This document shows positions 43,599 to 55,400 of a DNA stretch of 64,000 bases, one piece after another. Position 1 is the stretch's first letter. Each line of letters starts with the position of its first letter. The notes under the pieces are model-generated. The model saw only the letters and a program-made list of their open reading frames with translations. It was not told where the DNA came from and ran no database searches. A program made the translations under genes and the position numbers. This stretch comes from a virus: positions 62,001 through 126,000 of IMG/VR virus record IMGVR_UViG_3300023174_000038, one strand, 5' to 3'.

Positions 43599-46500
43599 AT
43601 GGCAATTAAAGCATTTAACTCAATTGGTGGTTTCTCAGTAGGAGAAAATGCCTCTAATATAATCTTAGCAAACGGTGACATTACCACAAGTAATGCCAAC
43701 TTATCAGCTAATTTATTTGTTGCAGACACCGCAAATGTAGGCAATTTACGTACAAATAATTTATTATACGCAAATGGTCAACCGTGGGATTTACAAGAAG
43801 CAGCCGGGGCCAATACACAGATTCAATATAATGATGGCAATAATAACTTTGGTGCTAGTGCTAACTTTACATTTGATCAAACAACAAATTTATTAACTGT
43901 AACCGGTAATATTAGTGCTTCTAATGCTAATTTAGGTAATTTAGTAGTTGCTAATTTCTTTAAAGGTGTATTTGATTCTACAAGTGGTACTCAATCAAAC
44001 ATCACAACTGTTGGTAATTTAACTTTCTTAAATGTTAATGGTATTTCTAACATAGCCAATGTCTTAAACGTCTCAGGTAACATTGAAGCCAATGCTAACA
44101 TAAATTCAAATGCCAATATTAAAGGTGCTAACTTAAACACTACTGGTTTAGCTAATATCGGCAACTTACAAATTTCAGGAAATGTTACAGGTAACTTGAT
44201 ACCCTCAGCAAATGCAGATGGTTCAGGTGCAGGTTATGATTTAGGTTCAGCAACATATCGTTGGAAAGATTTATACTTAAGTGGTAATAGTATTAAAATT
44301 GGTAGTCAGACCATATCATCAAATGGTGGTGGTATAGCATTATCTAATGCCTCATATCTAACTGACCTTTATGTAAGTGGCAATGCAAACATTAGTCTTA
44401 ATTTACTTGCTAATACAGCCAATTTTATTGGTAATGTAATAGCACCAAATGTTACGGTTAATTTAGAATTAGCTGGAAATACAGCCAACTTTACTGGTAA
44501 TCTTATTGCCGCAAACTTACGTTCTAATGCATTAACAAATACATACGTTACGTTTGCTGGAACAAATGGTGTATTAACTAATAGTTCTAATATAACATAT
44601 AATGATACTACTCAATTATTAACAGTTATTGGTAACAGCCAGTTTAATAATGCTAATTTAGGTAATCTTGCTATAGCAAACTTTGTAAATGTATCAAGCA
44701 ATTTATCTGTAACTGATACTGCAAATGTAGGTAACTTACGTACTAACAATTTATTATACGCAAATGGTCAACCTTGGGATTTACAAGAAGCAGCCGGTGC
44801 TAATACAGAGATTCAATATAATGATGGTAATGATAACTTTGGTGCTAGTGCTAACTTTAAATATAATGATGCTACTCAACTATTCACTGTTACCGGTAGT
44901 GCAAACATTTCAAATGTAGCAAATGTAGGTAATTTAACAGTTACTGGTATCAGTAATTTGGGTAATGTTGGTAATGTAATAATTACTGGTGGTTCTAACG
45001 GATATTATCTACAAACAAATGGTTCAGGTAATTTAACTTGGGTAGCAATTAATTCTTCAGGTGTATCTAATGGTACAAGTAATGTAAGTATTCCAGTAGC
45101 AAATGGTAATGTTAACCTTACTGCTAACGGTAATACTACTTTAGTAGTTACTGAACTTGGTGCAAATACTTCAGGATATCTAACTGCAACAGGTAATGTA
45201 ACAGGTAATTATTTTATTGGTAATGGTAGTCAGTTAACTGGTGTAGCAGCCGCATCATCAAGTCAACTTGCTAATGGTACAAGTAACGTAACTATACCAA
45301 CAGCTAATGGTCCTATTATATTTGCCGCAAATGGTGTCGCAAATGTAATGAACGTTTCTGATACAGGAACGGTAATACAAAATCTTCTAACAGTTGCTGA
45401 TGGAAACATTACAACAGAGAGTAATGCAAACTTAGTATTAGATCCAAACGGTACAGGTGTAGTTGTAATTGCAAACACATCAGGTGGTGCAACAGCAATA
45501 CAATTAGGTGATCCAACTCAAGGTAACTTAGTTAGTAATGCTGTATCATTGGCAAATAGTTCATCAGTATCTAATGCGATTGCACAATTAAACACAGTTT
45601 TAGGAAAACTAGTTCCCCCATCACCCCCTAACTTCCCAGCAAGTACTACAATTGCTATTGCCAGTGTTGCAACATATCGTATGTCAAACTATGTTCAAAC
45701 TGACAATACACCGGGTGCTAATAAATCAGTTGCAGGTGGAACAACAGTATCTACTGTACGTAGAGCAAGTTCATATAGTACTAATGCTGTTGCTAACGCA
45801 GGCCCAGGTGATTCAGGTACAATCTCAGTACGTTTGAATGGTTCTAGTGCTGGTAGTAGAGCATTAACAACTGCTTTAGATGGTAACGGTACATATAGTA
45901 ACTTAGTTATTACTAATAACTTTGACTATCGTAATGTCAACGCAAATATTCAAGCTGGATTTTGGAGTGTATTTACTTCTCAAGCAGTTGGTACAGTAAC
46001 AGAAGGTTGGAATGAGGTATATATTGCTGATAGTGCTACAAGTAATACTAATACAGCAAATTGGTTCTATGATTCTAGTACACCAGGTACCCCAACGTTT
46101 AGCTCATTGACTATTACACCTCCTGGTTCACCAAGCTACACATATTCAAGTACAATTCCAAACTATAACAATACTAATCAGTTTACTATAACTGCAGATG
46201 TTAATAGATTAAGTGGTAATATGTACCCAACAAGTGATACATTTGTTACTGGTACTGCAGGTGGTGCATTTGCTGCACCGGCTGGTGTTACGTATACGGC
46301 AGCTAGTGTTACAACACCATTAGCACAAAATTTATATGTAAGTTCTGGAAATGCATCAATTTCAACTACATCAACTATTATATCAGGATTTGGATCAAGC
46401 AGTACAGGTCCTACTCTATCATCTAATAATAGTTATAATGTTGGTACAGCGGCACTTACTGCAACATTGGCAGCAAATGTATTGTATAAAACAGGTACAG

Positions 46501-47147
46501 TTAGTTCTGCATCAGTAATTGAAGAAGCTAACGTCTTTGTTGGTTCAACAATTGGATCTGGATCTGGATTAGCATTTAGAATTATTAATCCAGGATCAGG
46601 TAATACTCCTGCATTTACAGGTAGTGAAGCGGCATTTAACAGTCAATCTAGTACATTACAAACATATGATGCAACAGTTATTACTAATACGTTGAAACAT
46701 GACCAAACTAATTACAGTACTGGTTATTTACCGGCTGGTCCTAACTTAAGTTCAGGACGTAGTGGAACTCAGTATTTCACATTTAAAATTATCAGAACAT
46801 CAGTATCTAAATTTGATATTAAATGGTCTGGAACAATTGCTGGATTATGGGTAGCATTACCGGGTAGTGCTATTGATACTTCTTCTACATTAAATGGTTG
46901 GTTAGACATGAGTATAGCATATGCCGGTGCTGGCCAACCAGGAGCAGGAACAGGTGGAAATGGAAGTAACGGCGCATCATTAGGAGGTGTTGCTCCATTA
47001 AATGCCGCACAAACTAATAAAGCTATTACTGCTACATTTGGTACTGTAAGTAGTTCAAGTGCGACAAATAACGAAATCTATATCCGTATAGCATTAACAA
47101 GCGGTCAATCGGTGACTGCATTATCATTACAAACTGCGAGTAACTAA
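43599..47147 (+). CDS. Tail-fibre protein 2, long, with large C-terminal domain
   Basis: This 1,182-residue protein starts MAIKAFNSIGGFSVGENASN (anchor shared with neighbours). Residues 1-670 are fibre modules, including two near-identical copies of a unit with NLLYANGQPWDLQEAAGANT (near 50 and 380) and GSNGYYLQTNGSGNLTWV. A KIGSQTISSNGG segment also occurs near 225. A proline hinge (PPSPPNFP, near 673) separates a 500-residue domain with a different composition: Ser/Thr-rich beta structure, WFYDSSTPGTPTFSSLTITP, LKHDQTNYSTGYLPAGPN, FKIIRTSVSKFDIKWSG. The end domain is probably the functional head. The next gene starts 2 nt after its stop. Confidence 0.8.
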   Translation: MAIKAFNSIGGFSVGENASNIILANGDITTSNANLSANLFVADTANVGNLRTNNLLYANGQPWDLQEAAGANTQIQYNDGNNNFGASANFTFDQTTNLLTVTGNISASNANLGNLVVANFFKGVFDSTSGTQSNITTVGNLTFLNVNGISNIANVLNVSGNIEANANINSNANIKGANLNTTGLANIGNLQISGNVTGNLIPSANADGSGAGYDLGSATYRWKDLYLSGNSIKIGSQTISSNGGGIALSNASYLTDLYVSGNANISLNLLANTANFIGNVIAPNVTVNLELAGNTANFTGNLIAANLRSNALTNTYVTFAGTNGVLTNSSNITYNDTTQLLTVIGNSQFNNANLGNLAIANFVNVSSNLSVTDTANVGNLRTNNLLYANGQPWDLQEAAGANTEIQYNDGNDNFGASANFKYNDATQLFTVTGSANISNVANVGNLTVTGISNLGNVGNVIITGGSNGYYLQTNGSGNLTWVAINSSGVSNGTSNVSIPVANGNVNLTANGNTTLVVTELGANTSGYLTATGNVTGNYFIGNGSQLTGVAAASSSQLANGTSNVTIPTANGPIIFAANGVANVMNVSDTGTVIQNLLTVADGNITTESNANLVLDPNGTGVVVIANTSGGATAIQLGDPTQGNLVSNAVSLANSSSVSNAIAQLNTVLGKLVPPSPPNFPASTTIAIASVATYRMSNYVQTDNTPGANKSVAGGTTVSTVRRASSYSTNAVANAGPGDSGTISVRLNGSSAGSRALTTALDGNGTYSNLVITNNFDYRNVNANIQAGFWSVFTSQAVGTVTEGWNEVYIADSATSNTNTANWFYDSSTPGTPTFSSLTITPPGSPSYTYSSTIPNYNNTNQFTITADVNRLSGNMYPTSDTFVTGTAGGAFAAPAGVTYTAASVTTPLAQNLYVSSGNASISTTSTIISGFGSSSTGPTLSSNNSYNVGTAALTATLAANVLYKTGTVSSASVIEEANVFVGSTIGSGSGLAFRIINPGSGNTPAFTGSEAAFNSQSSTLQTYDATVITNTLKHDQTNYSTGYLPAGPNLSSGRSGTQYFTFKIIRTSVSKFDIKWSGTIAGLWVALPGSAIDTSSTLNGWLDMSIAYAGAGQPGAGTGGNGSNGASLGGVAPLNAAQTNKAITATFGTVSSSSATNNEIYIRIALTSGQSVTALSLQTASN

Positions 47148-47149
47148 TC

Positions 47150-50100
47150 ATGGCCGTATCACAAGCACAAATCGTTGACCTATTATACAAACAAGCGTTC
47201 GGGGTAACCAAAACCGATACTGCTACTAATAAGAGCCCTAGTAACGAAAATATTCCTAGTCCCTTGTTGTTACGTGGTGATACACTATGGACTCAAGCTA
47301 ATCAAATACCCGGCACTGCGGCAGCAACAGCTGGTATTGTTCAAGCATATACTGGTGTAAATGCTGTAGAATGTACAGCAGATAACACAACTGTACCAAT
47401 TGGTGGTATATATCCTACTTGGTTAACAAGCTTAACTTATTGGATACCTTCTGAATTTGGTTCAACATATACTGCACAAGTTTGGATTGATAATCCAGGC
47501 GCTGCCAATCCAACATTAACAGGTACTCAAATCTTTGCGGCTGGTTCAGGTGGTACAGGACAATATTATTATAACTATCAATCAGGTGTATTAAACTTTA
47601 TTGGTGAAACTATACCAGCTGGTTTAACATCTGGTAAAGTATTATACATTGTTGGATATCGCTATATAGGATTGTTAGGTGTAACAAATTTACCTAGTGG
47701 TACTAACATTGGTAATATATCAATCACTGGTAGTACCATAAGCAGTATGAGTGGTAGTAATGCAAATATTACAATAACACCAGATGGTACTGGCGTAGTA
47801 GTATTCACAAAGGATATTTCATCTACAGCTAATATTTCTGCAAATAATATGTCGTTAACCGGTAATGCTAACATTACTGGAAATATTAGTGCTAATTATA
47901 TTACTGGTAATGGTTCTGGTTTAACAGGAGTTACAGCAACTTCTGCTGATAAACTTTCTAATGGCAATTCAACTGTAAATGTATTAGCTAATGGCAATGT
48001 AACTTTTAATATTGCTAATACTGCTAATGGTAATGTACCAATATCAAACGTTTTAGTAGTTTCTTCTAATGGTATTAATGTTGCAGGAACTTTAACTGTA
48101 ACCGGTAACATTAATGGTGCAAACGTTAATGGTAATATTTCTGGTAACATTTCTGGTAATGTTACTATATCAGGACCAAATACTGGTGTAGTATTTAATG
48201 ATAGTAACCTTGCAAATTCAAGTTATGGGTTTACATTTGATAAAACAAGTAACATTGCAAACATTGCTAATACATTAAATATAGGTAACGTTTTAACAGT
48301 TAACGGAGCAATTAATGCTTTCTCTACATTAAGTTTAACTGGTAATATTTCATTAGGTAATCTATATGAAAACCAGATAACAAATCTAAGCAATAGCACT
48401 TTACAAATTAGTGGCGGCTATAACAATGCTTCAGGTATATTAAATTTATTCACTGGATCAGCAACTGATAGTGCAAAAATTATTCTGTCTGCGGCATCAA
48501 ATAGTATAGCTACCCAAGCAGATTTATTTACATTCAATAACCGTGCAAACAATCAAGTATTACTAACAATTAGTAATTCATCTACATCAGCTACTAATTT
48601 CTCAACCGGTGCATTAGTTACTAATGGTGGGATTGGAGCTAATGGTAATGTTTATGCAAATGGAACAATTAATGCAACTGGTAATATTACAGCATCAGCG
48701 TTGATATCACCTACATTAACTTCTAATAGTACTACTTTAACATTATCTGCCGCAGCCGGCGGAGATAATAATGTTATATTAGTTCCGGCTGGTGCAAATG
48801 GTGCTGTTAGTGTTTCTAGTAAGAAAATTGTAAATCTTGCAACACCTACATTAGATTACGATGCGGCAACAAAGAAATATGTTGACGATGTATCACAGGG
48901 ATTGAATATACATGATGCGGCAATGGCTGCAACAACAAACAATTTGGCTACACTAACCGGTGGTACTATTACATATAATAATGGTACAGCTGGAGTTGGT
49001 GCTAATCTAGTATTGACTGGTTCACCAACTGCAAACTTTACGTCAGCAAACGTATTTGATGGTAATGTTACACTTTCTGCAACTAATCGTTTGCTTGTTA
49101 AGAATGAAACAAATGCGGCATATAACGGTATTTACGTTGTTTCTAATGCTACAGTCTTAACACGTGCTGATGATTATAATACAGTACCGGAAATTGAAGC
49201 AGGTGATTTCGTATTTGTAACCGGTGGTACTACATATGATAATACAGGTTGGGTACAAACATCTACTGTTGTTATTGTAGGTACTGACCCAATTGAATTT
49301 ACTCAGTTCTCTGGTGCAGGTACATATACAGCTAATAACAGTGCTGGTTTAGTACTAGTAGGCTCACAATTTAATGCTAAGGTTGACGGTAATATTAATC
49401 CAACAACTGCGTTTGACAGTAACGGTAACATTTATGTTCCGGCTGGCGCGGCGTTTACTACACCAAACATTGGTGCTGCAACTGGTACATCAGTATCAGT
49501 AACAGCCGGTGTTACAGCAAATACATTAACTGCTAACTTAACTCTAAGCGTAACCGGTAATGCTAACGTTGGTAACTTGGGTACGGCTGGTTTAATTTTA
49601 GCTTCAGGTAATGTTACCGGTGGTAATTTAATAACAAGCGGTATTGTAACTGCTACCGGTAACGGTACTTTTGGTAACATTAGTACAACTGGATCAGGTG
49701 GTAATATTTCTGGTGCTAACGTAGTATCAGCTAACACATTTAGTGGTAATTTATTAGCAACAACTGCAAATATTAGTGGTAATACGATAACAAGTAACTT
49801 AACAGTTAATTTAGCATTTTCTGGTAATACAGCTAACTTTAGTGGTAATGTTACTTCAAACGGATTAACTACATCAAATACTGTAACAGTTACATCATTG
49901 AATACAGCTAACTCAATTGTATACACTGATAGTAATGGTAACTTAAAACAAAGTGCTAATTTAACATTCAGTGGTACTGAGTTAACAGTAACCGGAAGTG
50001 CAAATATTTCAGGTAATGTTTCAGTAGGTAATCTTTCAACTACAGGCAATTTATCTGTAAACGCATTCACTGCTAACAGACTAAGTATTGGTAATACGGC

Positions 50101-50425
50101 AATTACTGCTAATACAGTAACTACTTCTGCTATTACTGCTAATCAAACTATTGCAACATTCCAGTTAACTGGATCTAATGTTACTGGTATTGAGTTCTTA
50201 GTTAAAGGAGTTGATACTGTATCATTGTCAAACAAATATAGTGTTGCAACAGTATTAGCTGTTACTGATGGTACAGATGTAGATTACACAATTTATAGTA
50301 CTGTACGTATTGGTACTACTACAGGATCACTAGCAGTTAATATTGTATCCGGTAATGTTGCATTACAAGTTACTCCTTCAACTAGTGCGGCTACTGTTTG
50401 GACTACACAGATTAGGACAATTTAA
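47150..50425 (+). CDS. Tail-fibre protein 3 with distinct N-terminal domain
   Basis: This 1,091-residue protein has a different N-terminus from its neighbours: AVSQAQIVDLLYKQAFGVTK, then TNKSPSNENIPSPLLLRGDT and a beta domain to about 180. I recognise this start from T4-like aquatic phage structural proteins. Fibre modules follow. At about 570-735 is a widespread tail-fibre domain (TKKYVDDVSQGLNIHDAAMA, RLLVKNETNAAYNGIYVVS, GWVQTSTVVIVGTDPIEFTQ) that also occurs in fibre 5. The C-terminus (SVATVLAVTDGTDVDYTIYS) may be related to the tips of fibres 4 and 5. There is no clear ribosome site; it is probably coupled to the previous gene. Confidence 0.8.
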   Translation: MAVSQAQIVDLLYKQAFGVTKTDTATNKSPSNENIPSPLLLRGDTLWTQANQIPGTAAATAGIVQAYTGVNAVECTADNTTVPIGGIYPTWLTSLTYWIPSEFGSTYTAQVWIDNPGAANPTLTGTQIFAAGSGGTGQYYYNYQSGVLNFIGETIPAGLTSGKVLYIVGYRYIGLLGVTNLPSGTNIGNISITGSTISSMSGSNANITITPDGTGVVVFTKDISSTANISANNMSLTGNANITGNISANYITGNGSGLTGVTATSADKLSNGNSTVNVLANGNVTFNIANTANGNVPISNVLVVSSNGINVAGTLTVTGNINGANVNGNISGNISGNVTISGPNTGVVFNDSNLANSSYGFTFDKTSNIANIANTLNIGNVLTVNGAINAFSTLSLTGNISLGNLYENQITNLSNSTLQISGGYNNASGILNLFTGSATDSAKIILSAASNSIATQADLFTFNNRANNQVLLTISNSSTSATNFSTGALVTNGGIGANGNVYANGTINATGNITASALISPTLTSNSTTLTLSAAAGGDNNVILVPAGANGAVSVSSKKIVNLATPTLDYDAATKKYVDDVSQGLNIHDAAMAATTNNLATLTGGTITYNNGTAGVGANLVLTGSPTANFTSANVFDGNVTLSATNRLLVKNETNAAYNGIYVVSNATVLTRADDYNTVPEIEAGDFVFVTGGTTYDNTGWVQTSTVVIVGTDPIEFTQFSGAGTYTANNSAGLVLVGSQFNAKVDGNINPTTAFDSNGNIYVPAGAAFTTPNIGAATGTSVSVTAGVTANTLTANLTLSVTGNANVGNLGTAGLILASGNVTGGNLITSGIVTATGNGTFGNISTTGSGGNISGANVVSANTFSGNLLATTANISGNTITSNLTVNLAFSGNTANFSGNVTSNGLTTSNTVTVTSLNTANSIVYTDSNGNLKQSANLTFSGTELTVTGSANISGNVSVGNLSTTGNLSVNAFTANRLSIGNTAITANTVTTSAITANQTIATFQLTGSNVTGIEFLVKGVDTVSLSNKYSVATVLAVTDGTDVDYTIYSTVRIGTTTGSLAVNIVSGNVALQVTPSTSAATVWTTQIRTI

Positions 50426-50444
50426 GTATTGCTGAATACATTAT

Positions 50445-52433
50445 ATGGCAACAATAAAATGGTTTAACTCTATAAACGGATTCTCGGTGGGCGACAATCT
50501 CACTGAGGTTATAGATACCTCGGGCAACGTTTATACATCTAAGATTACTTCATACATAGATGTTGATATTGTAACTGATAATGGTAATAAAGTTTGGACA
50601 TTTGATAGTACCGGAAATATTGTATTTCCGGATACCACTACTCAAACTACAGCTTATCCAGGAACTAGTACATCATTAAGTCTTACTGGAAATATTTCAG
50701 CTGGTAATGCTAATTTAGGCAACTTAACAACAAGTAATTTTTTCCATGGTGTATTTGATTCTACAAGCTCTAGTCAACCAAATATTACTAGTGTAGGAAA
50801 CTTAAGTAGTTTAACTGTAGGTAATGCTACAGCTAATGTCATTATACTTGACGGTAATATTAATGCTACTGGTGCTATCAACGCAAATAACTTTAATGGT
50901 AATTTTACTGGTAACTTCAGCGGTAATGTTGATATTAGTGGCAACATCAAAATTGGCGGATCCAATACACAAGTATTATTCAATAGTAACGGTGATGTTC
51001 AAGGTAGTAATGCATTTATATTTGATTATGCATCAAACATATTAACCTTAACAGGTAACTTATTAACTACTAATGCTAATTTAGGTAATGCCGCCCGTGC
51101 TAATTTCTTTATCGGTGCTGGTAATAACTTAAGCAATATAGCAGGTGCTAATGTATCTGGTCAAGTGGCTAATGCATTGATATCGGGTACGGTATATACA
51201 AACGCACAACCCAATATCACTAGTGTTGGAACATTAACTAGTCTAGCAGTAACAGCCAATATAACAGCAGGTAATGTTTTAACTAATAGTTTATTATATG
51301 CAAACGGTAGTCCATGGGATTTAGGTGGCACACCAGCTGGTAGTAACACACAGATTCAATTTAATAATGATAATGAGTTTGGTGCAAGTGCAAATCTTAC
51401 TTTTGATTCTAATACAAGCACATTAACAACAACTAATATAAGTGCCGCAAATGGTATAATTTCTGGTAACAGTATTAATGGTAAAAATGCATTACAAGTA
51501 GGTGTTACTGGGTTTACATCTGTTCCAAATACAATAGTACAAATTACTAGTAATTTAAATAGTGCAACACAAATTAATTTTCAAAATATCAATACAGGAG
51601 CAACATCTAGTACTGATATAGTAGTGACCTCAGACAATGGCAACAGCACTAATAACTATATTAATATGGGTATTACTGGTAGTTCATGGGATGGTACTCA
51701 AACAAACTCATTGGGTAATGTGTTAACACCTGATGATGGATATTTATATGTACGAGGTGGCAACTTAGTTTTAGGAACTAGTAGAAATACTACCGCAGTA
51801 AAATTTGTAGTGGGCGGCCCAGGTACAGGTAATTTAGTAGCTACAATTAATAAGACCAATGTTGATGTAACCGGTGATGTAATTGCTAGCGGTAATGCTA
51901 ATATTACTGGAAATATATCTTCAAATGCGGGTTTATTAACATTAAGTACAGGTACAGTAGCTGTTAGTAGCGGTGATGCTGGTATTTTTACTACAGCAAT
52001 AAACAACATTAACTTTGGATTAGTTGCTAATGTTACGATAGGAAGTACTACGGGAAATGTGACTGCCCGAGGTAATTTGCTTGTTCCAAACACAGCAGTT
52101 ATTACAAACTTAAAAGTCAGCGATGTTTATAGTAATAGAACTCCAATTTCTGTTACATCAAACACCGTAATTGACAGCTTTCCGGTTATTAAATACAGGT
52201 CAGCTAAATACACAATGAGAGTCAACAGTGATGACGGATACCAAGCTGTTGAAGTATTATTGATACATGATAATGCTAATAGTTATGTAACCATATATGG
52301 TAGTTTGTCTACTGTAGGGTTTGATATTATAGCATTATCAACAGATATACTTTCCGGAAATGTTAGGATGTTAGCCACAACTGGCTCAGCCAACACAACG
52401 GTGAATTTATTGGGCGTTTACGTAGCAGATTAA
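50445..52433 (+). CDS. Tail-fibre protein 4
   Basis: This 662-residue protein begins MATIKWFNSINGFSVGDNLT, the shared FNS-x-x-GFSVG anchor, followed by a NKVWTFDSTGNIVFPDTTTQ segment typical of phage fibre necks. The shaft repeats GNANLGN, NAQPNITSVGTLTSL and NSLLYANGSPWDL. The last 100 residues form a tip with SNRTPISVTSNTVID, RSAKYTMRVNSDDGYQAVEV and LLIHDNANSYVTIYGS; the same tip ends fibre 5. It starts 19 nt after fibre 3 and is followed by fibre 5 after 11 nt. Confidence 0.8.
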   Translation: MATIKWFNSINGFSVGDNLTEVIDTSGNVYTSKITSYIDVDIVTDNGNKVWTFDSTGNIVFPDTTTQTTAYPGTSTSLSLTGNISAGNANLGNLTTSNFFHGVFDSTSSSQPNITSVGNLSSLTVGNATANVIILDGNINATGAINANNFNGNFTGNFSGNVDISGNIKIGGSNTQVLFNSNGDVQGSNAFIFDYASNILTLTGNLLTTNANLGNAARANFFIGAGNNLSNIAGANVSGQVANALISGTVYTNAQPNITSVGTLTSLAVTANITAGNVLTNSLLYANGSPWDLGGTPAGSNTQIQFNNDNEFGASANLTFDSNTSTLTTTNISAANGIISGNSINGKNALQVGVTGFTSVPNTIVQITSNLNSATQINFQNINTGATSSTDIVVTSDNGNSTNNYINMGITGSSWDGTQTNSLGNVLTPDDGYLYVRGGNLVLGTSRNTTAVKFVVGGPGTGNLVATINKTNVDVTGDVIASGNANITGNISSNAGLLTLSTGTVAVSSGDAGIFTTAINNINFGLVANVTIGSTTGNVTARGNLLVPNTAVITNLKVSDVYSNRTPISVTSNTVIDSFPVIKYRSAKYTMRVNSDDGYQAVEVLLIHDNANSYVTIYGSLSTVGFDIIALSTDILSGNVRMLATTGSANTTVNLLGVYVAD

Positions 52434-52444
52434 AAGGAATAAAA

Positions 52445-55400
52445 ATGACTACAAAATATTTTAATGTAAAACAAGGTATAACAACAGGTAATATATTACT
52501 AGATGGAATATCCGGCAATATTACAGCAAACAATGCTAACTTGGGTAACGTTGTTTCTGCTAATTTCTTCATAGGCGCTGGTAATAACTTAAGCAATATT
52601 CAAGGTGCTAATGTCTCTGGACAAGTAGGCAATGCATTAGTTGCTAGCACAGTATATACAAATGCACAACCTAATATTACTAGTGTTGGTACACTCACAA
52701 GTTTAGATGTAACTGCTAATATATCCGGTGGTAATATAAACACTACAGGTATTGCTAACGTAGGAACACTAGTAGTTACTGGTACAAGCAATTTAGGTAA
52801 TGTTGGTAATGTTACAATTACTGGTGGTACTAACGGATATTATCTACAAACAAATGGCTCAGGAAATCTTTCATGGGCTGCTATCTCTGCCGGAAGTTCT
52901 ATTGTAAATGGAACAAGTAATGTTGCTATCCCAACTACAAATGGTAATGTTAACCTCACTGCAGGTGGTAACACCTCATTAGTAGTTACTGCTACTGGTG
53001 CAAATGTTGTTGGTACTTTTGATGTTACGGGTAATGCTAATGTTGGTAATTTAGGTACAGGTGGGTTGATTACTGCTACAGGTAACGTTACTGGTGGTAA
53101 CTTAGTAACAGCTGGTAATGTATTTGCCCCAGCAATCGTACAAAACGCTAGTACATATGATACAAGAATTTCACTAGGCAGTAGTACAGGTGTAATTGCA
53201 GTTACCTCAGCTGGTAATTCAACACAATTTGGACCAAGTGGTACAGTAACATTGGGTGGCGCATCACAAATTGTAGGCGGTACATTTTCTGGTTCTGGTA
53301 TTACATTAGGTACTGCTCAAACAGATATATTTCAAAATCGTGGAGGTAACGTAACTGTACAACTTGGTACAAGTGGTACAATTGCTAACACATGGACATT
53401 TGCGCAGGATGGTTCATTGTCAACACCTGGATTAGTTAATGCGGCCGGTAACATTAATGGTGCAAACTTAACTACCGGTGGTGTATTAAGTGTAACAGGT
53501 AATGCTAACATTGGTAATATAGGAACAGCAGGTATACTTAGTGTATCAGGTAATGCTAATGTTGGTAACTTAGGAACAACAAATTTAATTGCTACAGGTA
53601 CTGGTTCATTTAGTGGCAATGTAAATATGAACAATTATTGGATAAACAATGTTGGTTATCCAAATCTAGCAACTGATGCAGCTACTAAATCATATGTTGA
53701 TACAATGGTATCAAGTGGTATTAGTTATCACCAACCAGTATTAGCCGCAACTACAACTACATTGGCTACTGCTACTGGTGGTACAGTTTCTTATAATAAC
53801 GGTGCAAGTGGTGTGGGTGCTAATTTAGTTACTACTGGTAGCTTTACATTAATTGATGGTGCAAACGTTCAAACAGTTGGTACACGTATTTTGGTTAAGG
53901 ATGAGGCTAATGCAGCTTGGAACGGTATATATGAATATACTAGCGCAACTGTTATTACAAGAACAGTAGATGCTGACCAATATGGTCCAGATAGCACAGA
54001 GCAATTAAGTATTAATGACTTCTTCTTTACCACTGGTGGTAATGTAAATGAGGGTATTGGATTTATTGTTTCTGCTCCTGCAGGTACTATCACATTTGGT
54101 ACTAGTAATATTACATTCAGTATCTTTTCTACATCGCAAATTTATAATGCAGGTACTGGATTAACCTTATCTAACACTACATTTAGTATCAGTAATACTT
54201 CTGTAACTGCTGGTAGTTATGGCAGTGGTGATGCAGTAGCAACATTTACAGTTAATGGTCAAGGTCAATTAACAGCCGCAAGTAATACAGCAATAACAGC
54301 AAATGCCGCTAACTTAACTGGTACAACATTAAATTCAACTATTGTAACATCTAGTTTAACTACTGTTGGTACATTGGGTAGCTTAAGTGTTACAGGTAAT
54401 ATATCTGGTGGTAATATAAGCACTACAGGTTCTACACAGGTAGGATCATTAACAGTATCAGGTGTAAGTAATTTAGGTAATGTTGGTAATGTTACTATAA
54501 CTGGTGGTACTAACGGTTATTATTTACAAACAAATGGCTCAGGAAACCTCTCATGGGCAGCTATCTCTGCCGGAAGTTCTATTGTAAATGGAACAAGTAA
54601 TGTTGCTATCCCAACTACAAACGGTAACGTTAATCTTACAGCAGGTGGTAATACATCATTAGTCGTTACAGCTACTGGCGGAAATGTTGTTGGTAATTTT
54701 GATGTAACTGGTAATTTGACTGCAGGTAATATTACAACTGCTGGATCAAGTGGCAATATTAGTGGTGCTAATAACATCACTGCTAACACATTTACTGGTT
54801 CATTAACTACAGCGGCACAGGGTAATATTACCTCAGTTGGTAGTTTAACTGGTTTAACCGTAAGTAATGCATCTGGCGTTGTAAACTTTACAACTACTGC
54901 TAATGTTACATTAGGTGCAGTTGGTAATTTACATATTAGTGGTGGTTCTGCAAATTATGTACTAAGCACAGATGGTTCGGGTAACCTCAGCTGGGTTGGT
55001 GTTAGTACATCAAGTATATCTAATGGTAATAGTAATGTAAATATCCCGGCAGCTAATGGTAATGTTAATATTACTGCTGTTGGTAATACAACAATGGTAA
55101 TTACTGGTACAGGTGCTAATATAGCCGGTACATTAGATGTTACTGGTAATGCTAATACAGGTAATTTAGGTACAGGATTCATATTTGCGTCAGGTAATAT
55201 TACTACAACTACACTTACTTCTAACATAGCAACCGGTACTGCACCGTTTATAGTAACAAGTACTACGCAAGTTGCTAACTTGAATGTTGCAACTGCTGGT
55301 ACAGCAGGCACAGCTGGTACAGTAACAACTAATGCTCAACCAAATATCACTAGTGTTGGAACATTAACTAGCTTAGATGTTACTGGTAATATTTCTGGTG

